Positions 17,674-26,277 of a stretch of 64,000 nucleotides of DNA are shown here, in pieces. The stretch spans positions 1-64,000 of the forward strand of contig NZ_DASZBY010000008.1 in assembly GCF_035943795.1 (NCBI RefSeq). The letters run 5' to 3'. Source of the stretch: Aliidongia sp035943795 (GTDB lineage: Bacteria > Pseudomonadota > Alphaproteobacteria > ATCC43930 > CGMCC-115725). The position numbers were made by a program, and so were the translations under genes. Below the pieces are notes generated by a model. The model was not told the DNA's origin and made no database searches. It was given only the letters and a program-made list of their open reading frames with translations. Every line of letters starts with the position of its first letter. The first letter of the stretch is position 1.

Positions 17674-18246
17674 ATGGCCTCGAAGTTCCGCCTTGGCACC
17701 ATCGCCTATACGAGCGATGGCCGCCGCTATTTCGTCGACGAGGTCGACAACGGCATCGTTTATTGTTCATCCCAGAGCGGTGCGGAGACAGAGTTTCCCG
17801 AGGGTCAGCTCTTTACCGAAGCCGAATGGAAGCTGCGTTCCGACAGCAAGCGAACAGATCTCTATCCCCGTCTCAAGCAGTCGGCTCCCTATACCAATGC
17901 GCCGCGGGTCGATCGGTCGGCGGCCGAGCAGATGCTGCTCAAGGTCGGTCGCCTGGCGCCCGGCATCCTCGATTTCGTGGCCCATGGCGTTGCCGCACGC
18001 ATTCTGATCGAGCATGGCGACAAGGAACTCGCGGCCGGCCTGTCGATCGTCAAATGCCGGGGCGTGTTCGACTCGGTCGAGCCGGCGGTGCGGGCCGGCA
18101 TCCTGGCGGAAACGCTGGGTGTGGCACCGGACGTTCTCGTCGGTGCGGCTCGGCTCGGCGACAATCTGATGCGCGCCATGCTGGAAAAGGGCCTCGCCGC
18201 CCACGGCGATGCGTTCGAGGCCTTTCAAAGCCGCCCACGTCAATAG
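17674..18246 (+). CDS. Hypothetical protein, 190 residues
   Basis: Not recognised. The N-terminal 50 residues look like a small beta domain (FRLGTIAYTSDGRRYFVDEV, then FPEGQLFTEAEW); the rest is helical, with ILDFVAHGVAARILIEHGDK and VAPDVLVGAARLGDNLM. There is no signal peptide. ATG at 17674 with nearby AAGG is preferred; the longer open frame from 17497 has no coding character. The 188-bp gap to the divergent DUF3034 gene holds both promoters. Confidence 0.7.
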   Translation: MASKFRLGTIAYTSDGRRYFVDEVDNGIVYCSSQSGAETEFPEGQLFTEAEWKLRSDSKRTDLYPRLKQSAPYTNAPRVDRSAAEQMLLKVGRLAPGILDFVAHGVAARILIEHGDKELAAGLSIVKCRGVFDSVEPAVRAGILAETLGVAPDVLVGAARLGDNLMRAMLEKGLAAHGDAFEAFQSRPRQ

Positions 18247-18335
18247 ATGGACAATTTCTCGGAACCCGATGGGCTCTTACGGGTTGGGTTGAAGATTTCG
18301 AAGCGCACTAGCGCGTCCCAACCTGGAGAGAACGA

Positions 18336-18626
18336 ATGAATAAGATTCTTTTGGCCGGCGCCGCTCTCGTCATGAGTTCCGGCATGGCCCTGGCTCAAGA
18401 CTATAACAGCTCGACCAGCACGACGACCACGACGCAGGCCCCTGTCGTCGTCGCCCCGCCGCCGGTGAGCACGACCACGCGGACCGAGCATTCGGTGTCC
18501 GACCAGAACGGCGTCATGACCGAAGAGACCAAGCGCGCCAAGGTCACGACCCCGTCGGTCGTGGCGCCGTCGGTCACCCAGACGACCCATACGGAAAAGA
18601 CCACGACGTCGGGCAGCGACGACTGA
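18336..18626 (+). CDS. Small exported Thr/Ser-rich protein
   Basis: 96 residues: a signal peptide (MNKILLAGAALVMSSGMALA, cut before QDY) then a low-complexity mature part of Thr, Ser, Val and Pro, for example STSTTTTTQAPVVVAPPPV and TTHTEKTTTSG. GGAGAGAACG before the ATG is a good ribosome site. It is probably a disordered periplasmic or surface protein of unknown function. A strong hairpin 29 bp downstream ends the transcript. Confidence 0.7.
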   Translation: MNKILLAGAALVMSSGMALAQDYNSSTSTTTTTQAPVVVAPPPVSTTTRTEHSVSDQNGVMTEETKRAKVTTPSVVAPSVTQTTHTEKTTTSGSDD

Positions 18627-18654
18627 TCTTCGACGCAAGATCGCCTAGCCGATC

Positions 18655-18688
18655 AGCCGGCGCGGTCCCGAACGGGGCCGCGCCGGCT
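18655..18688. terminator. Bidirectional hairpin terminator
   Basis: AGCCGGCGCGG at 18655-18665 pairs perfectly with 18678-18688. The inner bases TCCC/GGGG extend the stem to about 15 pairs (one wobble) around a GAAC loop. It lies between convergent genes (Thr-rich protein and serA). There is no long T run, so termination strength is uncertain, but position and symmetry fit a shared terminator. Confidence 0.7.
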
Positions 18689-18700
18689 TGCTGTCCGGGG

Positions 18701-19942
18701 TCAGCGCTTCTCGAACAGGAACCGCGCACGCAAGGTGCCGGGGATGGCACGCAGCGCGTCCAGCACCTCGCCGGTGTCGAAATCGCCTTCCGCGTCGATC
18801 ACCGAATAGCCGATTTCACCCTGGGTCTGCAGATATTGACCCGTGATGTTGGCGTTTCTCGTCGAGAATACCTCGACCGTGCGGGCCAGCAGGCCCGGTA
18901 CGTTCTGGTGGATGTGCAGGTAACGCGTGCCGGCCGGGCGGATCGGCAACTGGGCCTGGGGAAAGTTGACGGCACCCAGGCTGGACCCGACGTCGCTGTA
19001 GTCGGCCAGCTTGCGCGCGACCTCGACGCCGATCCGCTCCTGCGCTTCGGCCGTGCTGCCGCCGATATGCGGGGTCAGGATCACGTTCGACAGCCCGCGC
19101 AACGGCGAGACGAATTCTTCCTCGACACCGGCCGGCTCGACCGGAAACACGTCGAACGCACCCCCCAGCAGATGCCCGCTCCGGAACGCCGCCGCGGCGG
19201 CGTCCAGATCGACGACCGTGCCGCGCGAAGCATTGATCAGGAACGCGCCCTTGCGCATGGCCTGGATCTCGGCCGCGCCGATCATGCCCGCCGTCTCCGA
19301 AGTCTCGGGCACGTGGAGCGAAATCGCATCGGAATCGGCCAGCAGCGCCTTGAGGCTCTTGGCCGCTCGGGCATTGCCGAGCGGCAGCTTGTCGGTGTGA
19401 TCATGGTACAGCACGCGCATGCCGAAGGATTCGGCGACAATGCCCAGCTGCGCGCCGATGTTGCCGTAACCGACGATGCCGAGCGTCTTGCCGCGGACTT
19501 CCCAGCTATTGGCCGCGGACTTGATCCACTGGCCGCGATGGGCCGCGTCGCTCTTGGGCAGAATGCCGCGCATCAGCATGACGATCTCGCCCATCACCAG
19601 CTCGGCGACGCTGCGGGTGTTGGAAAAGGGTGCGTTGAACACGGGAATGCCGCGCCGGCGCGCGGCGGCCAGGTCGACCTGGTTGGTGCCGATGCAGAAA
19701 CAGCCGAGCGTCACCAGCCGATCCGCCGCGTCCAGCACCCGGTCGGTGATCTGGGTGCGCGAGCGGATACCCAGCAGATGGACGCCCTGGACCCTTTGGA
19801 TCAGGTCCTCTTCGTCAAGCGCCTTCGGCAGCCGTTCCACATTGGTGTAACCGCTCGAGGCCAGCGCCTGCACGGCCGAATCGTGCACTCCCTCCAGCAG
19901 CAGCACGCGGATCTTGTCCTTGGCGAGCGACAGTTTGGTCAT
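18701..19942 (-). CDS. serA: D-3-phosphoglycerate dehydrogenase
   Basis: 413 residues, the length of the E. coli-type enzyme. It catalyses 3-phosphoglycerate to 3-phosphohydroxypyruvate, the first step of serine synthesis. Visible features: GIRSRTQI (substrate Arg), GIVGYGNIGAQLG (NAD-binding Gly motif), INASRGTVVDLDA, LTPHIGGSTAEAQ (catalytic His) and a C-terminal ACT domain (LHIHQNVPGLLARTVEVF) for serine feedback. ATG at 19942 gives MTKLSLAKDKIRVLLLEG, like known starts; the much longer open frame is a shadow of the carboxypeptidase gene. It is a single gene. Confidence 0.95.
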   Translation of the reverse strand: MTKLSLAKDKIRVLLLEGVHDSAVQALASSGYTNVERLPKALDEEDLIQRVQGVHLLGIRSRTQITDRVLDAADRLVTLGCFCIGTNQVDLAAARRRGIPVFNAPFSNTRSVAELVMGEIVMLMRGILPKSDAAHRGQWIKSAANSWEVRGKTLGIVGYGNIGAQLGIVAESFGMRVLYHDHTDKLPLGNARAAKSLKALLADSDAISLHVPETSETAGMIGAAEIQAMRKGAFLINASRGTVVDLDAAAAAFRSGHLLGGAFDVFPVEPAGVEEEFVSPLRGLSNVILTPHIGGSTAEAQERIGVEVARKLADYSDVGSSLGAVNFPQAQLPIRPAGTRYLHIHQNVPGLLARTVEVFSTRNANITGQYLQTQGEIGYSVIDAEGDFDTGEVLDALRAIPGTLRARFLFEKR

Positions 19943-20146
19943 GGAACGTCCCGAATCGAGGAAAGGCCTGGAGGCTGGTGCACCGTGGGCAGCGAGTATC
20001 CATCCTCGCAGCGGCAACTCAAATGAAACCGACGCAGGGCTCCGCTGCACTGCAGGATGGGTTGGCGCTTGTGCGCGCCCGGCCACCGGGGGCAAGCTCC
20101 AGGCAAATCCGCGCGCCCGAGCGCTGCACGAAGGACCGCCTCCCCA

Positions 20147-21691
20147 ATGCCGTTCCCAGACGACCGTCCGGCCTCCCCACCCCTCGCCCTCGATGGCACC
20201 GACAAGAAATCCGATGCCGCCACGCCGGATGCGGCCAAGTCGGATACGGCCAAGTCCGACAAGGAGCCGGTCGCCCCGCCCAAGCGCTTCGTCACGCAGC
20301 ACGAGGGCATCTTCCACGGCACCAGGCTCAGCTACGGCGTGACATCCGGCGAGACCCAGGTCGTCGACGTCGATGGCAAGCCGCGCGCCAGCCTGTTCAC
20401 GTTCGCCTACATCCGCGACGGCGCCACCGACCCGGCGAAACGTCCCGTCACCTTCCTGTTCAACGGCGGGCCGGGCTCGGCATCGCTCTGGCTGCATATG
20501 GGGGCGTTCGGGCCGCGGCGGATCGTCGTGCCGGGCGACGGCACCGGCGCCGGCGCCGGCCCCTACGAGGTCGTGGACAATCCGCTCTGCCCGCTCGACC
20601 AGACCGATCTGGTATTCATCGACCCGGTCGGCACCGGCTACAGCAAGGTGCTGGGCGAGACGAAGGTCGAGGAGGCCTGGGGCCTCGACGGCGATGCCGG
20701 CATCATCGCCGATTTCATCAAGAGATGGCTGACCCTGAACAAGCGCTGGGCCTCGCCGCGCTATCTCTGTGGCGAAAGCTACGGCACGACGCGCGCGGTG
20801 GCGGTCGCGGGCAAGCTGCAGGGCGGCCTGTCCGGTGTCGCATTCAACGGCTTGGCGCTGATCTCGGTCATCCTGGATTTCCATACCGCGCGCTTCGAGA
20901 AGGGCAATACCCTGCCCGACGTCAGCTATCTGCCGACCTACGCCGCGACCGCCCATCACTACGGCCTGGTCGCCCCGGTGCCGAAGGACCGCGCGAGCTT
21001 CCTCGACGAAGTCCGAACCTTCGCCATCGAGGAATATGCGCCGGCGCTCCTGGCCGGCAGCCGGCTGGATCCGGCCCGGCGCAAACGGGTGCTGCGCAAG
21101 CTTTCCCGCTATTCCGGCCTCGGCGAGGCCTGGCTCGACCGATCGAACCTGCGCATCGATCCGGCACGCTTCCGCAAGGAACTGCTGCGCGATCGCGGGA
21201 TCGTGCTCGGCCGGTTCGACACGCGCTACCAGGGACGCGACTATGACCAGGTCGGCGAATGGCCGGACAACGACCCGTCCGCCTATGCGATCGACAGCGC
21301 TTATGTCTCGGCGATGAACGACTACCTCGGCCGGACGCTGGCGGTGGAGATGGACCGGCCCTATGTCGTGTTCAATCGCACGGCGCTGACCAAATGGGAT
21401 TGGCACGGCCCCAGGAACGAGAACCAGACGAGTTGGCCCGGCTACGTCAACGTCGCGCCGGAGCTGGGCCGCATCCAGCGCGAAAACGCCGGGGTCCGCA
21501 TCCTGATGGCCAACGGTCTCTATGACCTGGCGACGCCGTTCTTCGCGGTCGAGAACACCGTCGCCGGCAACGGCATCGATGCCGGCCGCGTGACGATGCG
21601 CTACTACGATGCCGGTCACATGATGTATGTGCACGAGCCGTCATTCGACGCGCTCATGACCGATTTCCGCGCCCTGGTCGCGGGCACCTGA
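20147..21691 (+). CDS. S10-family serine carboxypeptidase-like protein
   Basis: 514 residues of the carboxypeptidase Y family, uncommon in bacteria. The oxyanion motif is NGGPGSAS. The nucleophile is in CGESYGTTR (Ser211). The catalytic Asp lies in NGLYDLATP and the His in GHMMYVHE. The first 45 residues are a Lys/Asp/Ala-rich linker (DAAKSDTAKSDKE) with no recognisable signal peptide, so export is unclear. ATG at 20147 has GAAGGA upstream. It is divergent from serA. Confidence 0.88.
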   Translation: MPFPDDRPASPPLALDGTDKKSDAATPDAAKSDTAKSDKEPVAPPKRFVTQHEGIFHGTRLSYGVTSGETQVVDVDGKPRASLFTFAYIRDGATDPAKRPVTFLFNGGPGSASLWLHMGAFGPRRIVVPGDGTGAGAGPYEVVDNPLCPLDQTDLVFIDPVGTGYSKVLGETKVEEAWGLDGDAGIIADFIKRWLTLNKRWASPRYLCGESYGTTRAVAVAGKLQGGLSGVAFNGLALISVILDFHTARFEKGNTLPDVSYLPTYAATAHHYGLVAPVPKDRASFLDEVRTFAIEEYAPALLAGSRLDPARRKRVLRKLSRYSGLGEAWLDRSNLRIDPARFRKELLRDRGIVLGRFDTRYQGRDYDQVGEWPDNDPSAYAIDSAYVSAMNDYLGRTLAVEMDRPYVVFNRTALTKWDWHGPRNENQTSWPGYVNVAPELGRIQRENAGVRILMANGLYDLATPFFAVENTVAGNGIDAGRVTMRYYDAGHMMYVHEPSFDALMTDFRALVAGT

Positions 21692-21811
21692 TCGTTTTCC
21701 TTGAGGGAGCGGAGCCGTGCCCGTGACGCGGGCGAGGGTCCCGGCAATGGTCAGCGCCAAGCCGCATCCCCAAATGCTATAGGACCGGCCGTTTAGACGA
21801 GGACGAAGCTC

Positions 21812-22048
21812 ATGAATCCGACCGACATCGCCCGCGTGCAGGACTATCTGCGGCGCACCTTCGACAACAAGCGCATCTGCATCGATCCTCCCGCCAAGCG
21901 TAACGCTCCGGTCGAAGTGCGCATCGGCGACGAGTTCCTCGGCGTGCTGCATCGCGACGAGGATGACGGCGAGGTCTCGTGGGCACTGCACATGACGATC
22001 CTGGAAGAGGATCTGCCGCCGGCACCGGTCGCCCCGCCGCGGCGCTGA
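21812..22048 (+). CDS. DUF3126 family small protein
   Basis: 78 residues: short helix DIARVQDYLRRTF, then strands with PVEVRIGDEFLGVLHRDEDD, matching the alphaproteobacterial DUF3126 family, followed by a Pro-rich tail. The function is unknown. It supports the taxonomic assignment. It is convergent with the histidine kinase, 6 bp apart. Confidence 0.85.
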   Translation: MNPTDIARVQDYLRRTFDNKRICIDPPAKRNAPVEVRIGDEFLGVLHRDEDDGEVSWALHMTILEEDLPPAPVAPPRR

Positions 22049-22054
22049 TCGCCT

Positions 22055-24064
22055 CTACACCAGCACGCGTTCCGGCGGCAGCAGGACAGTCACTACCGTT
22101 CCCCGTCCCGGTGCGCTGTCAATGGTGAGCGCGCCGCCGTGCAGCTCGATCAGGCGTTGGGCGAGCGGCAATCCCAGGCCGGTGCCTTCGTAGCGACGGG
22201 ACAGCGCGTTGTCGACCTGCCGGAACGGCTGCAGCGCCACGGCGACCTCTTCCGCGCTCATGCCGATCCCGGTGTCGGCGATGCTGAGCGCGGTGCCGCC
22301 TGCCGCCGAGCGCGCGGCCGAAATGACGATCGTGCCGCCCGGCTCGGTGAACTTGGTTGCGTTGGATAGCAGATTGAGCAGCACCTGGCGCATGCGCACG
22401 GGATCGAGGTTCATGGCCGGCAGGCTTTCGGGAACCTCGACACTCAACGTCAGCTCGCCGGTGGCGACTTTCTCGCGCACGAACGGCAGGCAATCCTCGA
22501 CCAGTGCCTCGATCGTCGACGAGCGCTCGTCGAGTTCCATCTGGCCCGCCTCGATCTTGGCAACGTCGAGCAACGCGTTGATGATCGCCAGCAGGTGCTG
22601 GCCGCTGTTGTGCATGTCGCGGGCATAGTCGACGTAGCGCGCCTGTCCCAGCGGGCCGAACAGCTCCGACTGCATGATCTCGGAAAAGCCGATGATGGCA
22701 TTGAGCGGCGTCCGCAGCTCATGACTCATGTTGGCGAGGAACTCAGTCTTGGCGCGGCTCGCCTGCTGCGCCTGCTCCATGGTCCGCGACAATTCCTCCT
22801 CGCGGCTCTTCAACAGGGTGACGTCGACCAGCACGCCATCCCAAAGGATCGAGCCGTCCAACTGCAGAGTCGGCACGAAGCCGCCGCGCAACCAGGCGAT
22901 GGCCCCGCTTTCGGCATGGACGACCCGGAACGAGCACCGCCAAGGCTCCGCCGTTTTGCTGGCCTCGAGCGAGGTCAGGGTCACACCGGGCCGGTCGGCG
23001 GCATGGATCCTGCGGAACAGCTGCAAGGGATCGCCGATCACGGCCTCGGGCGACAAGCCGTAGAGATCGCGGACATGGTCGCTGATGAACGGCACCATGA
23101 TGGTGCCGTCATCGTGGGTCCGCAATTGCAGCACCAGGCCGGGGATATTGCTGCAGAGATGGCGCAGCTGCGCCTCCCGGCATGCCAGGGCGTCGTTCAA
23201 TTCCTGCAATTGCGCTTCGCGATGCTTCAGATCGGTGATGTCGACGCGGATGCTGGCGCAACCGCCCTCGGCCGTCCGGCGCTCCTCGACCAGCAACCAA
23301 CGGCCGTCGGCCCGCAATTGCTCGTGCGACGCCTTCGGCGAGCGATGTTTTGTCAGGCGGTCCGCCCGCCATTCCTCCCAGGTCGACGTGTTGCTGAACA
23401 GGCCGGCATCCCAGATGCCGCGCCAGAGTTCGAGCAAGGGCGTGCCTGGGACCAGCAGATGCTCCGCTCCCTGCACCATCGCCCGATAGGCCTCGTTGCA
23501 GATGACGAAGCGGTCGTCGGCGTCGAACAACAGGAAACCGCCCGGAATGGTCTCGATCGCATCGCGCAGCCGCGCCTCGCTCCGGATCGCCTTGCGTTCG
23601 GAGGCTTCGGCCTTGCGCAGCGCCGCCGCCAGCCGGGCCTCGCGTTCGATCTCGCGAAAATACCAGACCCACCCGCAGACGCCTTCGGGCGAGCCGTCCA
23701 AGCTGCGGCCGCCGATTTGCAAGGTGCGGCCATCGGTCAGGCGGACGTGACGCGCCTCCAGCTCGCCTGGGCTGCTGCAATATCGTTCCGGGTCGCGCAG
23801 CGAGGCCACGATGCCGGACGGGTCGACGACTCTGTTGCCGAAGCCCGCAAGCAGCGACAGGAAAGCGTCTTCGCCGGCCTCTTGGTCCGACAGGTGCCAC
23901 ATGTCGAGGAACCGGCGATTGCGCGACAGGATCCGTCGATCCGCGCCGACGACCAGAACACCGCCAGAGGATGCATCCTCATAGGCCTTCAGGATCAGCG
24001 CCGGGAGCGCCGTCTCCGAGACATCGTCAGCCGAGCGCTGAGTTGATTCGCGTCCAAGATGCAT
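22055..24064 (-). CDS. PAS-domain sensor histidine kinase
   Basis: 669 residues without membrane helices. At least three PAS domains precede the kinase core (about 25-130, 160-285, 300-425; for example ETIPGGFLLFDADDRFVICN). The phosphoacceptor His448 is in FLANMSHELRTPLNAIIGFS. The ATPase domain shows NLLSNATKFTEPGG (N box), DTGIGMS (G1) and GTGLGLPLAQ (G2). It is a soluble cytoplasmic sensor, and no response regulator is adjacent. It is related to the PleC/DivJ-like PAS kinases of alphaproteobacteria; the partner is unknown. Confidence 0.92.
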   Translation of the reverse strand: MHLGRESTQRSADDVSETALPALILKAYEDASSGGVLVVGADRRILSRNRRFLDMWHLSDQEAGEDAFLSLLAGFGNRVVDPSGIVASLRDPERYCSSPGELEARHVRLTDGRTLQIGGRSLDGSPEGVCGWVWYFREIEREARLAAALRKAEASERKAIRSEARLRDAIETIPGGFLLFDADDRFVICNEAYRAMVQGAEHLLVPGTPLLELWRGIWDAGLFSNTSTWEEWRADRLTKHRSPKASHEQLRADGRWLLVEERRTAEGGCASIRVDITDLKHREAQLQELNDALACREAQLRHLCSNIPGLVLQLRTHDDGTIMVPFISDHVRDLYGLSPEAVIGDPLQLFRRIHAADRPGVTLTSLEASKTAEPWRCSFRVVHAESGAIAWLRGGFVPTLQLDGSILWDGVLVDVTLLKSREEELSRTMEQAQQASRAKTEFLANMSHELRTPLNAIIGFSEIMQSELFGPLGQARYVDYARDMHNSGQHLLAIINALLDVAKIEAGQMELDERSSTIEALVEDCLPFVREKVATGELTLSVEVPESLPAMNLDPVRMRQVLLNLLSNATKFTEPGGTIVISAARSAAGGTALSIADTGIGMSAEEVAVALQPFRQVDNALSRRYEGTGLGLPLAQRLIELHGGALTIDSAPGRGTVVTVLLPPERVLV

Positions 24065-24159
24065 ATTGGGTTCCAGCGGGTCGCGGATCGTGACAGTTGA
24101 GCGACAGGGTAGAGCCCCGCTATGAAGCCAATCTTAAGGACGGATCGGAAAGGCCGCGT

Positions 24160-24645
24160 TCAGCCGGTCTTCGCATCCGTTTCGGCTTGCTTCAGCTTAC
24201 GGCGAACCTCCGCCTCCAACTGCCGCAACTGGCGATCGAAGCTCTCGATCCGCTCGAAACGCGCGCGCCGCTGCTTGGCGCTGCCCCGGCCCCAGAGCCG
24301 GCGAATGCTGAAATCGCCGGCGACGAACAGCAGGATCGTGCCCGAACCCAGCATGACGAGGGCCGCGATCCAGCCCCGGCTGCCGTCGAGCGCCATGACG
24401 CCGCCCCAGAACCCGATAGTGACCAGGGTGGACGACGCGACGAGCAGCAGCCGGCGCACGCTGACGTCCTTGCGGATCTCCGCCTTGCGCTGCTCGATCT
24501 CGGTGAACGAATTGATGAACTCCGCCTTGGCCATGGCTTGCCAGGTCCGGAACGACACGCCGCGCACGGTGCGGCCATCCCGGATGAATTGCTCGAGCTT
24601 GCGGATGAGATAGTCGGCCCGGTCTTGTGGCGTCGGATCGCTCAT
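24160..24645 (-). CDS. Hypothetical two-helix membrane protein
   Basis: 161 residues, not recognised. A charged N-terminal helix is followed by two membrane helices (about 66-85 and 90-110) and a strongly charged coiled-coil C-terminus (ESFDRQLRQLEAEVRRKLKQ). It is 53 bp downstream of the DUF1003 gene on the same strand and possibly co-transcribed. No function can be assigned. Confidence 0.7.
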   Translation of the reverse strand: MSDPTPQDRADYLIRKLEQFIRDGRTVRGVSFRTWQAMAKAEFINSFTEIEQRKAEIRKDVSVRRLLLVASSTLVTIGFWGGVMALDGSRGWIAALVMLGSGTILLFVAGDFSIRRLWGRGSAKQRRARFERIESFDRQLRQLEAEVRRKLKQAETDAKTG

Positions 24646-24698
24646 CTTCGAAGCCTAGCGGATTTATGGCTAACGAAAGGTTTCGATCGCTCCGTCGC

Positions 24699-25217
24699 CT
24701 ATCTGTTGCTCAAGGCGATCAGCGCCGCATGCGTTATCGCCAGTTGGCTTTCCAGGCCGCGGATGACGGTGACCATCTCTGCGAATTCCTTCTCGCGCAG
24801 CATGTCGAGCTTCTGGTGCAGCAGCTCGATCTCCAGCTCCGATTTGATGTTGATGTCATAGTCGTGCTGGGCCGATTCCCGGTCGATCGTGCCTTGGCGA
24901 TTCTGGCTCATCATGATCACCGGCGCCGTATAGGCGGCCTGGAAAGACAGAACCAGGTTGAGCAGGATGAAGGGGTACGGATCCCATTGCTCGACATAGG
25001 CCGTCACGTTCAGGAACATCCAGATCACCAGGATCACGCTCTGGATGATGATGAATTTCCAAGATCCGACCGTGGCCGCCACCCCGTCCGAAACCCGTTG
25101 GCCGAGCGTCAATCCGTCGCTTGGCGCGGCCGCCCGATGCCGCCGACGCGCCTCCCTCAGGCGCAGCAGCATGCGCATTTCTTCGACCTGCAGGGGATGG
25201 ATCAACTGATCGAGCAT
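24699..25217 (-). CDS. DUF1003 family membrane protein
   Basis: 172 residues with two membrane helices. The family signature EQWDPYPFILLNLVLSFQAA then APVIMMSQNRQGTIDR is plain, and a cytoplasmic helical tail follows. Function is not established; family members are reported near ion-transport and stress genes. GGAGAGAACGAG before the ATG is a strong ribosome site. Confidence 0.88.
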   Translation of the reverse strand: MLDQLIHPLQVEEMRMLLRLREARRRHRAAAPSDGLTLGQRVSDGVAATVGSWKFIIIQSVILVIWMFLNVTAYVEQWDPYPFILLNLVLSFQAAYTAPVIMMSQNRQGTIDRESAQHDYDINIKSELEIELLHQKLDMLREKEFAEMVTVIRGLESQLAITHAALIALSNR

Positions 25218-25339
25218 CTCGTTCTCTCCGACGTTTGCATTCTCGCCGGAAGCTTAGCGAAATCGGCGAGCGACACACGTAATCGTTTCATGGCGGGCGG
25301 TGATTGACCGCGCGGCCGGTCGGACCGAGAATGGCGCCC

Positions 25340-25744
25340 ATGGGAACGATATTCGTCGCGCGCAGCGCGAGCCTCAGCGACTGGGCCTCAGACGTCGGCC
25401 TGTCCAAGCATGTCTTCAAACTTGGCGTCACCGAGGACGACCCGAAGGGTCTAGTCGCGACCGGCTGGGCCGGCTTTCCGACCTGGGTCCTGCTGAAGCA
25501 GGCTCCAGCCAGCGAACTGACTGAAGACGCCGCGATCGAAAAACTGGCGGCCAAAGTCAAGATGGTCGATCCGACGCTCTATCCCAAGATCAAGGGCGTG
25601 CGCGGCATCTTCAAGGTGACACAGGCGCAGGTCGAGAACCACATCGTCGTCGCCCGGGCGCTGGAAGGCTCGACCGAGTTGCTGGCGCCGAAGCTGAAGC
25701 CGATCGACTACGCCGCCTTCATGATCCACAACGCCCTGCGCTGA
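25340..25744 (+). CDS. Hypothetical protein, 134 residues
   Basis: Not recognised with certainty. The N-terminal part (GTIFVARSASLSDW, HVFKLGVTEDDP, then TGWAGFPTWVLL) faintly recalls the beta core of T5orf172/GIY-YIG-like domains, but key catalytic residues are not evident. ATG at 25340 is chosen over 25331 and 25304. The end overlaps the convergent acetyltransferase gene by 26 bases. Confidence 0.65.
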   Translation: MGTIFVARSASLSDWASDVGLSKHVFKLGVTEDDPKGLVATGWAGFPTWVLLKQAPASELTEDAAIEKLAAKVKMVDPTLYPKIKGVRGIFKVTQAQVENHIVVARALEGSTELLAPKLKPIDYAAFMIHNALR

Positions 25745-26249
25745 GGTCGCGCGCGAACAGCTTGAGCGGCGGCTTGTCGGGTGCGGTCCGGACCATTCGC
25801 TCGAACGCGAGGCCGAGCCGCTCGAGCAGCCGGATCGAGCGAGCATTGTCCGGGTCCACGATCGCGAGGACGCGGGTCAGGCCGAGGTCGCCGGCGGCAT
25901 GGGAGAGCGTTGCCTGTGCCGCTTCCATCGCATAACCCTGCCCGCGATAGACCGGGGAAAAGGCGAAGCCGATGTCGACATGATCGAGCGTGTCCCGTTT
26001 GATCAGGCCACAGAGTCCGATCGGTGTGCCGCCGTCCTTCAGCTCGACCAGCCACAGCCCGAATCCCAACCGCTGGTACATGGCGATCGGGCCGTCCAGA
26101 ATGTAGGACCGCGCATCGTCGAACGTCCGCACATTCCGGTCGCCGATGAAGCGCAGCCAGGACGGGTCGTTGACCAGCGCATGAATGAAGGGGGCGTCCT
26201 CGACGACGAGTTCGCGCAGGATGAGTCGGTCGGTTTCGAAAGGTGGCAT
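25719..26249 (-). CDS. GNAT family N-acetyltransferase (RimJ/RimL type)
   Basis: 176 residues. It opens with TDRLILRELVVEDAPFIHAL, typical of RimJ/RimL-like enzymes, and has the acetyl-CoA motif A region FAFSPVYRGQGYAMEAAQAT. ATG at 26249 has AAGAAGAG upstream. It transfers acetyl from acetyl-CoA to an unknown amine, possibly a protein N-terminus. It is 28 bp downstream of the ABC permease gene and may be the last gene of that operon. Confidence 0.88.
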   Translation of the reverse strand: MPPFETDRLILRELVVEDAPFIHALVNDPSWLRFIGDRNVRTFDDARSYILDGPIAMYQRLGFGLWLVELKDGGTPIGLCGLIKRDTLDHVDIGFAFSPVYRGQGYAMEAAQATLSHAAGDLGLTRVLAIVDPDNARSIRLLERLGLAFERMVRTAPDKPPLKLFARDLSAGRCGS

Positions 26250-26277
26250 CAACACTCTTCTTGGGATTCTCAAGCCA

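Noticed and set aside
18836..20026. 396-residue frame opposite serA
   Set aside because: Antisense to a strongly conserved gene; no motif or ribosome site.
19943..21634. Upstream extension of the serA frame to 977 residues
   Set aside because: The extension is antisense to the S10 carboxypeptidase gene; MTKLSLAKDK at 19942 is the normal start.
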